From contig NZ_JBHVBO010000035.1 of NCBI RefSeq assembly GCF_042668085.1, positions 1-26,363 on the forward strand: a stretch of DNA of 26,363 bases. Direction: 5' to 3'. This document shows, piece after piece, positions 7,119 through 15,833 of the stretch. Below the pieces are notes generated by a model that did not search any database, was not told the DNA's origin, and saw nothing but the letters and a program-made list of their open reading frames with translations. Source of the DNA: Isoptericola sp042668085. GTDB lineage: Bacteria; Actinomycetota; Actinomycetes; Actinomycetales; Cellulomonadaceae. Numbering within the stretch: position 1 is the stretch's first letter; each line of letters starts with the position of its first letter. Position numbers and translations under genes: made by a program.

Positions 7119-7475
7119 ATGGCGATCGTCGTCGGACTCCTGAGCACGGCCGAGGGACAGGCGGCACTCGCCGCAGCGAAGCGCGAGGCGCACGAGCGGT
7201 CGGTCCCGCTCACGGTCGTCGTCACCCGGGACGACGGCGGGCCCGAGAGGCAGGCGGTCGAGGACGACCTGGCCTCCTCGGGGCTCGCCTACGCGGTGGT
7301 GGGCGGCACGGGAGACCTCGCCGAGGACCTCGTGCGCACGGCGCAGGAGGCGGGCGCCGAGCTCATCGTGGTGGGGCTGCGCCGACGCAGCCCGGTGGGC
7401 AAGCTGATCCTCGGGTCCGGCGCGCAGCGCATCCTGCTCGAGGCGCCCTGCCCGGTCCTGGCGGTCAAGCCGTGA
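7119..7475 (+). CDS. Small universal stress protein (UspA family)
   Basis: Single-domain Usp of 118 aa, somewhat shorter than the usual 140-150. It begins with the beta strand MAIVVGLLS and ends with the family's C-terminal nucleotide loop, VVGLRRRSPVGKLILGSGAQ, then RILLEAPCPVLAVKP. In the canonical G-2x-G-9x-G(S/T) ATP motif the second Gly appears to be Arg (GLRR), but this GLRRRSPVGK version recurs in actinobacterial Usps, so loss of nucleotide binding cannot be assumed. A role in stress or dormancy responses follows from the family only. The start is fixed by TAGCGT 6 nt upstream. It lies upstream of sigA but is separated from it by 332 bp and a large hairpin, so it is probably monocistronic. 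Confidence 0.88.
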   Translation: MAIVVGLLSTAEGQAALAAAKREAHERSVPLTVVVTRDDGGPERQAVEDDLASSGLAYAVVGGTGDLAEDLVRTAQEAGAELIVVGLRRRSPVGKLILGSGAQRILLEAPCPVLAVKP

Positions 7476-7526
7476 CGACACGCGCGCCCGTGCCGCCGTG
7501 CGGTGTGACGCTCGCGACCGTCCTCG

Positions 7527-7573
7527 GGCGGCCGGGCGTGACGACGCGCAGGGTCCGGGGCCGCCCGGCCGCC
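7527..7573 (+). terminator. Large inverted repeat after the Usp gene
   Basis: A perfect 12-bp stem, GGCGGCCGGGCG (7527-7538) / CGCCCGGCCGCC (7562-7573), extendable by a G:U and a C:G pair, with a 23-nt loop. It lies 51 nt after the Usp stop. It is the likely terminator of that gene, without a T tract; an operator role cannot be excluded. Confidence 0.5.
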
Positions 7574-7716
7574 TGGAGATTCGCCCGCCGTTCCGCCCGT
7601 GCGGCCGGGAATCTTCGTGGCGCCCCGGACGTTGAGCCAGGACCGGGGAACGGACGACGTGGGTACGGGACTGGGCGCAGGAGCCCGTGGTGCCCTTCCG
7701 TCGCGGATGTCGCCGG

Positions 7717-7722
7717 TACAAT
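7717..7722 (+). promoter_or_regulatory. sigA promoter -10 (TACAAT)
   Basis: TACAAT is the closest match in the window to the TANAAT consensus and sits in an unusually A/T-rich patch (GGTACAATAGAGG). A weak -35-like TTCCGT lies at 7695-7700, 16 bp upstream. The predicted start near 7729 gives a leader of about 79 nt before the GTG at 7808. Confidence 0.7.
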
Positions 7723-7807
7723 AGAGGTGTCCGCCTGAGCCACGACAGTCCGAGTCGGAGGCCTTGACGGCGGTGCACCGTCCCCTCGAATGCCGAAAGG
7801 TCGGTTT

Positions 7808-9421
<1,614 letters not shown>

Positions 9422-9444
9422 TCCGCACCGCAGGAGCACGCCGT

Positions 9445-9484
9445 CACGAGAGCCCCGGTACCCGTCGGTACCGGGGCTCTCGTG
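9445..9484. terminator. Strong bidirectional terminator between sigA and the flavin oxidase gene
   Basis: A perfect 18-bp stem (9445-9462 with 9467-9484) and a 4-nt CGTC loop, 23 nt after the sigA stop and 33 nt before the stop of the convergent oxidase gene. The outer arm CACGAGAGCCCCG is shared exactly with the hairpin at 11054-11085. Confidence 0.88.
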
Positions 9485-9517
9485 CGTCCGCGACCGGACG
9501 GGTCGTGCGCGCGGCGG

Positions 9518-10939
9518 CTAGCGGACGTCGTCGACGGCCCCCCACCGCGACGACGGGTCGAGGACACCGGCGGGGTCGAGACGTCGGCGCAAGGCCACGA
9601 GGCGGTCATAGGTCGCCGGCCCGTACGACTCGCGCACCAGCGCGGCGGACACGTCGTCCCGGGGACCGGCGAAGTTGAGCAGCGAGCCGCCGGTGGCCCA
9701 CGGCGCCAGCGCGTCGTGCACCGCCTGCAGGTGGTCGGCGGCGTCGGGCGGCCCCACCGGGCTGCCGAGCGCCCCGGTGAACAGGGTGCAGGCGGCGTCC
9801 CGCCCGCCGACGGCGTTCGCCACGGCCGGAGGCCGGGCCGCCGCGCCGCCCAGGAGGCGGATCTCCGCCGCGAGGACGGGGGAGTCGGGCGGCACCGCCC
9901 CGAGGAACGCGTCGACCGTGTGCTCGGTGAGCTCGCCCAGCAGGCCGCCTCGCTCGACGAACGGCATCGGGTCGTCCGGGTCCGCGTGCACGGCCCCGAT
10001 CCGGTCGTACGGCAGGTCGCCGACCGCGTCGAGGATCGGTGTCGCCACGCTCCGCAGGTCGGCCACGAGGGGGTCGGGGGCGGCGAGGTGTCCGTGCCGG
10101 ACGTAGCGCACCACGAGCACCGCGCGCCCGCGCAGCGGTTCGGGCACGTCGGGCAGCGGCGGCAGGTTCAGCCGCGCGACCGAGGTGGAGACGTCGTCGG
10201 CGAGCGTCGGGGTGTGCTCGCGCCACCGGTGCAGCACGGCGGGCGCGTCGTCGACGTCGAACCAGAGGGTGCCCGCGCGCACGACGGACAGGGGGAACAG
10301 GTCGAACGTCATCGAGACGACCACGCCGAACGCGCCGCCGCCGCCGCGCAGGGCCCAGAAGAGGTCGGGATGCTCGCTCGCCGTCGCGGTGACGAGGTCG
10401 CCCGCCGGGGTCACGACGTCCAGGGAGCGCACGTGGTCCGCGGCGAAGCCGAACGTGCGCGCCAGCGGGCCGAGGCCGCCGCCGAGCGTGTAGCCGACCA
10501 CCCCGACGTGCGGGGACGACCCGCACAGCCCGCCCAGCCCGAACGGTGCGCCGGCCTCCAGCACGGCGGCCCAGGGGACGCCGGGGCCGACGGTGGCGGT
10601 GCGCCTGCCGGGGTCGACGTCGAGCCGGTCGAGCGCGGACACGTCGAGAAGGAGCTCGTCGGGGCCGGTCGCCGGCGCGCCGTGACCCGTGGAGCGGACG
10701 CCCACGCCGACGCCGTGGGCGGCCGCGGACCGGACGGTCGCGACGACGTCCGCGACGCTGGCCGCCCGGACGAGCAGTGCCGGCCGGTGCGCGATCGCGA
10801 GGTTGAAACCCGGGAGCGCGGCGCCGTAGGCGGGCTCGCCGGGCTGCAGGACGTCGCCGTCGAGCGCGCGCGCCAGCGCGGCTCGCAGGCGGGCGGTCCG
10901 CGGCAGGTCGCGGACGGTGGGGGCTGCGCTGTCGCTCAT
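9518..10939 (-). CDS. FAD-binding PCMH-type oxidoreductase (berberine-bridge-like)
   Basis: Flavin-dependent oxidase or dehydrogenase of the VAO/PCMH superfamily, 473 aa. The FAD-binding domain spans about 50-220: RPALLVRAASVADVVATVR, then VRSTGHG with His86 where the 8-alpha-histidyl FAD link is expected, then GSSPHVGVVGYTLGGGLG. The second covalent-link Cys of bicovalent members (CPxVG) is absent, so single attachment is likely. A substrate domain follows, and the C-terminal BBE-type segment (YDRLVALRRRLDPAGVLDP) closes the protein. The substrate is unknown; family members oxidise sugars, alkaloids and other secondary metabolites. There is no signal peptide. The ATG at 10939 is preceded by AGGAG at 5 nt. 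The gene stands alone between two terminators and interrupts what otherwise looks like a sigA-DUF7455-parE cluster. Confidence 0.88.
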   Translation of the reverse strand: MSDSAAPTVRDLPRTARLRAALARALDGDVLQPGEPAYGAALPGFNLAIAHRPALLVRAASVADVVATVRSAAAHGVGVGVRSTGHGAPATGPDELLLDVSALDRLDVDPGRRTATVGPGVPWAAVLEAGAPFGLGGLCGSSPHVGVVGYTLGGGLGPLARTFGFAADHVRSLDVVTPAGDLVTATASEHPDLFWALRGGGGAFGVVVSMTFDLFPLSVVRAGTLWFDVDDAPAVLHRWREHTPTLADDVSTSVARLNLPPLPDVPEPLRGRAVLVVRYVRHGHLAAPDPLVADLRSVATPILDAVGDLPYDRIGAVHADPDDPMPFVERGGLLGELTEHTVDAFLGAVPPDSPVLAAEIRLLGGAAARPPAVANAVGGRDAACTLFTGALGSPVGPPDAADHLQAVHDALAPWATGGSLLNFAGPRDDVSAALVRESYGPATYDRLVALRRRLDPAGVLDPSSRWGAVDDVR

Positions 10940-10941
10940 GG

Positions 10942-10978
10942 TCTCTCCTGGAGCTCGGGACTGTACCGAGAGGAGAGA
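10942..10978. promoter_or_regulatory. Nested inverted repeat over the flavin oxidase promoter
   Basis: Outer arms TCTCTCCT (10942-10949) / AGGAGAGA (10971-10978) and inner arms CTCGG (10954-10958) / CCGAG (10966-10970) enclose the minus-strand -10 TACAGT (10960-10965). The left outer arm overlaps the Shine-Dalgarno AGGAG. Its symmetry about the -10 suggests an operator. With transcription expected near 10953, most of it would not be in the mRNA. Confidence 0.5.
10960..10965 (-). promoter_or_regulatory. -10 hexamer of the flavin oxidase promoter
   Basis: TACAGT on the minus strand, 20 nt before ATG 10939, leaving a short leader that carries the AGGAG ribosome site (10945-10949). Confidence 0.6.
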
Positions 10979-11053
10979 GGCGGGCGGCCGGGCAGTCGTG
11001 ACGGCGGCGCCGGGGGACACGCGGGTGAAACGCAGCGGTCTGCCGTGGACGCA

Positions 11054-11085
11054 CGAGAGCCCCGCACCATGGTGCGGGGCTCTCG
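11054..11085. terminator. Terminator of the DUF7455 gene
   Basis: A perfect 32-bp palindrome, CGAGAGCCCCGCACCA / TGGTGCGGGGCTCTCG, 21 nt after the DUF7455 stop on the minus strand. The 13 bases from 11052 (CACGAGAGCCCCG) and the 11 bases 11075-11085 are identical to the arms of the hairpin after sigA. Confidence 0.85.
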
Positions 11086-11106
11086 AGGTTCGTCCGTCGT
11101 GGCGGG

Positions 11107-11322
11107 TCAGCGCGCCCCGTGCTCCTCGTGGAGACGGTCCGTCTCGTCCTGGACGTGGACGGCGACACCCTGGTAGGCGTCCGCGTGCGCGCGTGCGTGG
11201 TGCCCGCAGAAGAGGAGCTCTCCGACAGGCAGGACCACTCGCACGTACGCCTGGGCGCCGCAGCGGTCGCAGCGGTCGGCGGCGGTCAGCGGCTGGGTCG
11301 GTTCGGTCGTCGTGGTGCTCAC
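11107..11322 (-). CDS. DUF7455 small zinc-ribbon-like protein
   Basis: Protein of 71 aa, short and highly conserved in actinobacteria beside the housekeeping sigma and topoisomerase genes. It carries the signature LTAADRCDRCGAQAYVRV, then GELLFCGHHARAH; the CxxC plus CxxH pattern suggests one bound metal ion. Function is unknown. The frame continues to a TTG at 11334, but GTG at 11322 gives the usual N-terminus (MSTTTTEP). The upstream region has only a poor -10 (TTGGAT, 6 nt before the GTG) and no good Shine-Dalgarno sequence. It is divergent from parE and ends at the palindromic terminator. Confidence 0.85.
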   Translation of the reverse strand: MSTTTTEPTQPLTAADRCDRCGAQAYVRVVLPVGELLFCGHHARAHADAYQGVAVHVQDETDRLHEEHGAR

Positions 11323-11403
11323 ATGACCATCCAACCAGACCGGTGGCCCGGAGCATCCCGGACCCGGGCCGGGTTCGCTCCCGGCATAGCGGCGTGGAGC
11401 ACA

Positions 11404-11419
11404 CGGAACACCCGTTCGA
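11404..11419. promoter_or_regulatory. Candidate LexA (SOS) box overlapping the parE promoter
   Basis: CGGAACACCCGTTCGA has the core GAAC-N4-GTTC and matches 12 of the 14 defined positions of the actinobacterial consensus TCGAACRNNYGTTCGA, with a perfect right half-site. It ends 6 bp before the parE -10, so it covers the -35 zone. One site judged by eye is weak evidence. Confidence 0.35.
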
Positions 11420-11425
11420 GTCGTC

Positions 11426-11431
11426 TACCCT
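11426..11431 (+). promoter_or_regulatory. -10 hexamer of leaderless parE promoter
   Basis: TACCCT, 7 nt before the GTG at 11439. It selects this start out of a much longer open frame that begins at 10917. Confidence 0.65.
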
Positions 11432-11438
11432 CGTTCCC

Positions 11439-13565
<2,127 letters not shown>

Positions 13566-13570
13566 CCCCG

Positions 13571-13598
13571 TCGGGTCGCCGTCCGCATGGCGGCCCGA
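13571..13598 (+). terminator. parE terminator hairpin
   Basis: A 10-bp stem, TCGGGTCGCC (13571-13580) / GGCGGCCCGA (13589-13598), with one T:G wobble and an 8-nt loop, starting 5 nt after the parE stop. It separates parE from the next promoter. Confidence 0.6.
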
Positions 13599-13623
13599 GC
13601 GGCGGGTGCGCTCCGGTGGTGGT

Positions 13624-13629
13624 TACCCT
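13624..13629 (+). promoter_or_regulatory. -10 hexamer of leaderless DUF4430 lipoprotein promoter
   Basis: TACCCT, 6 nt before GTG 13636. It would drive the DUF4430-DUF6580 pair. Confidence 0.65.
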
Positions 13630-13635
13630 CTGGCC

Positions 13636-14055
13636 GTGAAGACCGCACCGCGCCGGACGGCGCCACGACTGCTCGCACTCCTGCCCGCGCTGGCCCTGAC
13701 CACAGGGTTCGTGGCCGGGTGCTCGGAGGGCGGCTCCTCGGACGGCGCGTCGCCCTCGGTCTCCGCGTCGGTGGAGGCCACCGGGCAGGTGGCCGAGAAC
13801 GTCGGCAAGTTCTCCTACGAGGGCGAGGACGGCAAGACCGCTCTCGAGCTGCTGCAGGAGAAGGACCCCGGCGCGCAGGTGCAGGGCGAGGGCGAGCAGG
13901 CCTACGTCACCGCGATCCGCGGGCGCGAGGCCGACCCGGCGACGGAGTTCTGGGGCCTGTACGTCGACGACGAGATGGCCCAGGTCGGCGCGGGAGCGCT
14001 CGAGACCAAGGACGGGCAGACCATCACCTGGAAGCTCGAGGAGATCCAGCAGTGA
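13636..14055 (+). CDS. DUF4430 (transcobalamin C-terminal-like) lipoprotein
   Basis: Predicted cell-surface lipoprotein of 139 aa. The basic N-terminus (MKTAPRRTAPRLL) and a hydrophobic core lead to the lipobox FVAGC. A Ser/Gly-rich linker follows, then one DUF4430 domain. The domain is recognisable from TALELLQEKDP, the strand VTAIRG, and the C-terminal block FWGLYVDDEMAQVGAG followed by KDGQTITWKLE. DUF4430 resembles the C-terminal beta domain of transcobalamin and intrinsic factor, and in bacteria it is often found beside ECF-type vitamin transport genes, so ligand capture for the coupled membrane protein is plausible. The actual ligand is not shown by the sequence. The GTG start is fixed by TACCCT 6 nt upstream. 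The stop overlaps the next start by 4 nt (GTGA). Confidence 0.83.
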   Translation: MKTAPRRTAPRLLALLPALALTTGFVAGCSEGGSSDGASPSVSASVEATGQVAENVGKFSYEGEDGKTALELLQEKDPGAQVQGEGEQAYVTAIRGREADPATEFWGLYVDDEMAQVGAGALETKDGQTITWKLEEIQQ

Positions 14056-14666
14056 CCGCCGCGACCTCCCGCCTGGACGCCCCGCTCCCGGCCCGCGAGC
14101 TCGTGCACCGGTGGTGGCGCCCCGCGCTGGCGGTGCTGCTCGTCGCGGGCGCCGTCGTCTGGCGGCTGGTGCGGGCCGACCTCGGCGCGCCGCCGAACCT
14201 CGAGCTCTCGACCGCCGCGGCGTTCGCCGCCGCCGGCCTGCTGCGCCACCGGCTCGCGATGCTCGCGCCGCTGGTCGTGGTCGCGCTGAGCGACGTCCTG
14301 CTCGGCAACTCGTCGGTGCTGGTGTTCACGTGGACCGCGTGGGCCGTGATCGGCGCCGGCGCCTGGTGGGCCGGCCGCACCCGGGGTGCGACCGGCCGCC
14401 TGGTCGCCGCGCTCGGCCTCGGCGTCGGCGGCTCGCTGTTCTTCTACCTGTGGACCAACGCCGGCGTGTGGTGGCTCGGCCGGGGCACGTTCTACCCCGA
14501 GGGCCTGGACGGCCTGCTGGCCAGCTACGTCGCCGGGCTGCCGTTCCTGCGCCCGATGCTGCTGGGCAACCTCGTGCTGGTCCCGCTCGCGGCCGGGCTC
14601 GTCGCCCTGGTGGCGCGGCTGGAGCGTGCCTGGGGGGCCGCCCCCGCGGCGGTCGCCGCGCGATAG
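14052..14666 (+). CDS. DUF6580 putative transport membrane protein
   Basis: Integral membrane protein of 204 aa with about six hydrophobic segments: PALAVLLVAGAVVWRLV, STAAAFAAAGLL, LAMLAPLVVVALSDVLLG, VFTWTAWAVIGAGAWWAG, GGSLFFYLWTNAGVWWLG and the C-terminal stretch from about 155 on. The conserved pieces SDVLLG, FYLWTNAGVWW, FYPEGLDGLLASYVAGLPF and LLGNL are typical of DUF6580. Databases label this family a putative transport protein, and its size and topology resemble the substrate-binding S components of ECF vitamin transporters; the ECF link is my inference. No energising ATPase is encoded nearby, so it would need a shared module elsewhere. The GTG start lies in the 4-nt overlap with the DUF4430 stop, implying translational coupling and joint function. 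Confidence 0.82.
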   Translation: MTAATSRLDAPLPARELVHRWWRPALAVLLVAGAVVWRLVRADLGAPPNLELSTAAAFAAAGLLRHRLAMLAPLVVVALSDVLLGNSSVLVFTWTAWAVIGAGAWWAGRTRGATGRLVAALGLGVGGSLFFYLWTNAGVWWLGRGTFYPEGLDGLLASYVAGLPFLRPMLLGNLVLVPLAAGLVALVARLERAWGAAPAAVAAR

Positions 14667-14669
14667 CCT
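14664..14669 (+). promoter_or_regulatory. -10 hexamer of the DUF2200 gene, overlapping a stop codon
   Basis: TAGCCT, whose TAG is the stop codon of the DUF6580 gene. The expected start near 14676 gives a leader of about 30 nt carrying AGGAGG (14694-14699), 6 nt before ATG 14706. Confidence 0.55.
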
Positions 14670-14705
14670 CGGGGGAGAACCGACCGTCACGACAGGAGGC
14701 GACCG

Positions 14706-15068
14706 ATGCCTGCCGACCGGATCCGCCGGATGACCTTCGCCAGCATCTACCCGATGTACGTGCAGAAGGTGGAGCGCAAGGACCGCAGCACCGACGACCT
14801 CGACCGCGTCCTCACCTGGCTCACCGGCTACGACGACGCCGGCCTCGAGAAGGCGATCGCCGACGAGGTGGACCTGGAGACGTTCTTCGCCCAGGCGCCC
14901 GCGATGAACCCGAACGCGACGCTCATCACCGGGGTGATCTGCGGCGTGCGCGTCGAGGACATCGACGACCCGCTGATGCAGGAGATCCGCTGGATGGACA
15001 AGCTCGTCGACGAGGTCGCCAAGGGCAAGAAGATGACCTCGATCCTGCGCGGGGACCAGGCCGCCTAG
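14706..15068 (+). CDS. DUF2200 family protein
   Basis: Small cytosolic protein of 120 aa that matches the DUF2200 family over its full length: FASIYPMYVQKVERKDRS, WLTGYDDAGLEKAI, ETFFAQAPAMNPNATLITG, ICGVRVEDIDDPLMQEIRW and LVDEVAKGKKM. The function is unknown; the family is short, alpha-helical and widespread in bacteria. The start is unambiguous, with a perfect AGGAGG ribosome site, one of the few strong ones in this window. Its TAG stop is embedded in a CTAG palindrome that also provides the stop of the convergent GNAT gene, so no intergenic space remains. Confidence 0.9.
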   Translation: MPADRIRRMTFASIYPMYVQKVERKDRSTDDLDRVLTWLTGYDDAGLEKAIADEVDLETFFAQAPAMNPNATLITGVICGVRVEDIDDPLMQEIRWMDKLVDEVAKGKKMTSILRGDQAA

Positions 15069-15724
15069 CGAGGCAGCCGCAAGCCCATGGTCAGCCCCCA
15101 CGGCTGGTGCTCCAGCGTGCGGAAGCCCAGGTGCTCGTAGAAGCCGATGGCGCGCACGTTCCGGCCGCCGACGCCGAGGTGGATGCCCGGCGCGCCGGTG
15201 GCGGCCACGGCGTCGAGCACCGCCTCGAGCACGCGGCGGCCGCGGCCGCCGCCCTGCGCCTTCGGGAGCAGGTCCACGTGCAGGTGCGCGGGGTACTCCG
15301 CGAGCCACGGGGCGTCGGTGCGCGACGGCGCGTGGATCGTGCGCAGCAGCCGGGCGTCCGGCGACTCGTCGTCGTCCGCGGGGACGGCGTAGCGGGCACG
15401 CAGCGCCGGCCACCAGCTCGCCTCGCAGCGGCGCTCGAAGTCCGTGGTGCTCGCGGTGGCCACGCAGTAGCCGACCGCGGTGCCGTCCGGGCGGCGCAGC
15501 ACGCGCGCCAGCTCGGGCTCCAGCTCGAGGTACGCCCCGAGGTAGACGTGGCCGAGGAGGTCGCCGTCGGCGTACAGGTCGGTCGCGTCCTCGCCCGAGT
15601 CGCCGGTGCGCAGGCACACGGCGTAGAGGTCGTCGCGGTCGGCGGGGCGGTAACGGTCCACCTCCGTCGTGGGACGGGCGGTGTCGGCGGGGGTCGTGAC
15701 CTCGTGTCGGGGCTGCGCGCTCAT
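15065..15724 (-). CDS. GNAT family N-acetyltransferase
   Basis: Predicted acetyl-CoA-dependent acyltransferase of 219 aa; the substrate is not known. A GNAT N-terminal fold (YRPADRDDLYAVCLRTGD) leads to the acetyl-CoA loop HVDLLPKAQGGGRGRR and the C-terminal motif NVRAIGFYEHLGFRTLEHQ. The long middle region (about 80-130) is typical of single-domain GNATs related to the acetyltransferase-like domain of bacterial O-GlcNAcase-type proteins. I chose the ATG at 15724 (MSAQPRHEV), with AGGGA at a rather long spacing upstream; the frame runs on to an ATG at 15811 with no ribosome site or -10. No promoter is seen in the 109-bp gap, so cotranscription from metH is possible. It shares the CTAG stop overlap with DUF2200. 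Confidence 0.82.
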   Translation of the reverse strand: MSAQPRHEVTTPADTARPTTEVDRYRPADRDDLYAVCLRTGDSGEDATDLYADGDLLGHVYLGAYLELEPELARVLRRPDGTAVGYCVATASTTDFERRCEASWWPALRARYAVPADDDESPDARLLRTIHAPSRTDAPWLAEYPAHLHVDLLPKAQGGGRGRRVLEAVLDAVAATGAPGIHLGVGGRNVRAIGFYEHLGFRTLEHQPWGLTMGLRLPR

Positions 15725-15833
15725 GGTCGTATCGTCCCTGGTCGCGGCCGAGACGTCGAACCCTCGGTGTGCAGCTTCGTCCGTGGGACCTCGGGCGTCG
15801 TGCTCCGCCATGCCCGCGAGACATGCGTCCGCG

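Larger units (their letters stand above)
7476..7807 (+). other. 332-bp non-coding region between the Usp gene and sigA
   Basis: No gene is seen here. Going downstream it holds a 12-14 bp GC-rich inverted repeat (7525-7575), a second weaker one (AGATTC 7577-7582 / GAATCT 7609-7614), the sigA -10 (7717-7722) and an untranslated leader of about 80 nt. The leader contains GACGG...CCGTC (7766-7782), a possible small hairpin around the self-complementary CGGTGCACCG. Confidence 0.7.

Noticed and set aside
7790..7807. ATG at 7790 as sigA start
   Set aside because: It has no ribosome site, whereas GAAAGG sits 7 nt before the GTG at 7808, and the bases from 7791 serve as that Shine-Dalgarno region.
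10917..11438. Long N-terminal extension of ParE
   Set aside because: It overlaps the DUF7455 gene and its terminator, its translation is low-complexity, and the -10 at 11426 points to GTG 11439.
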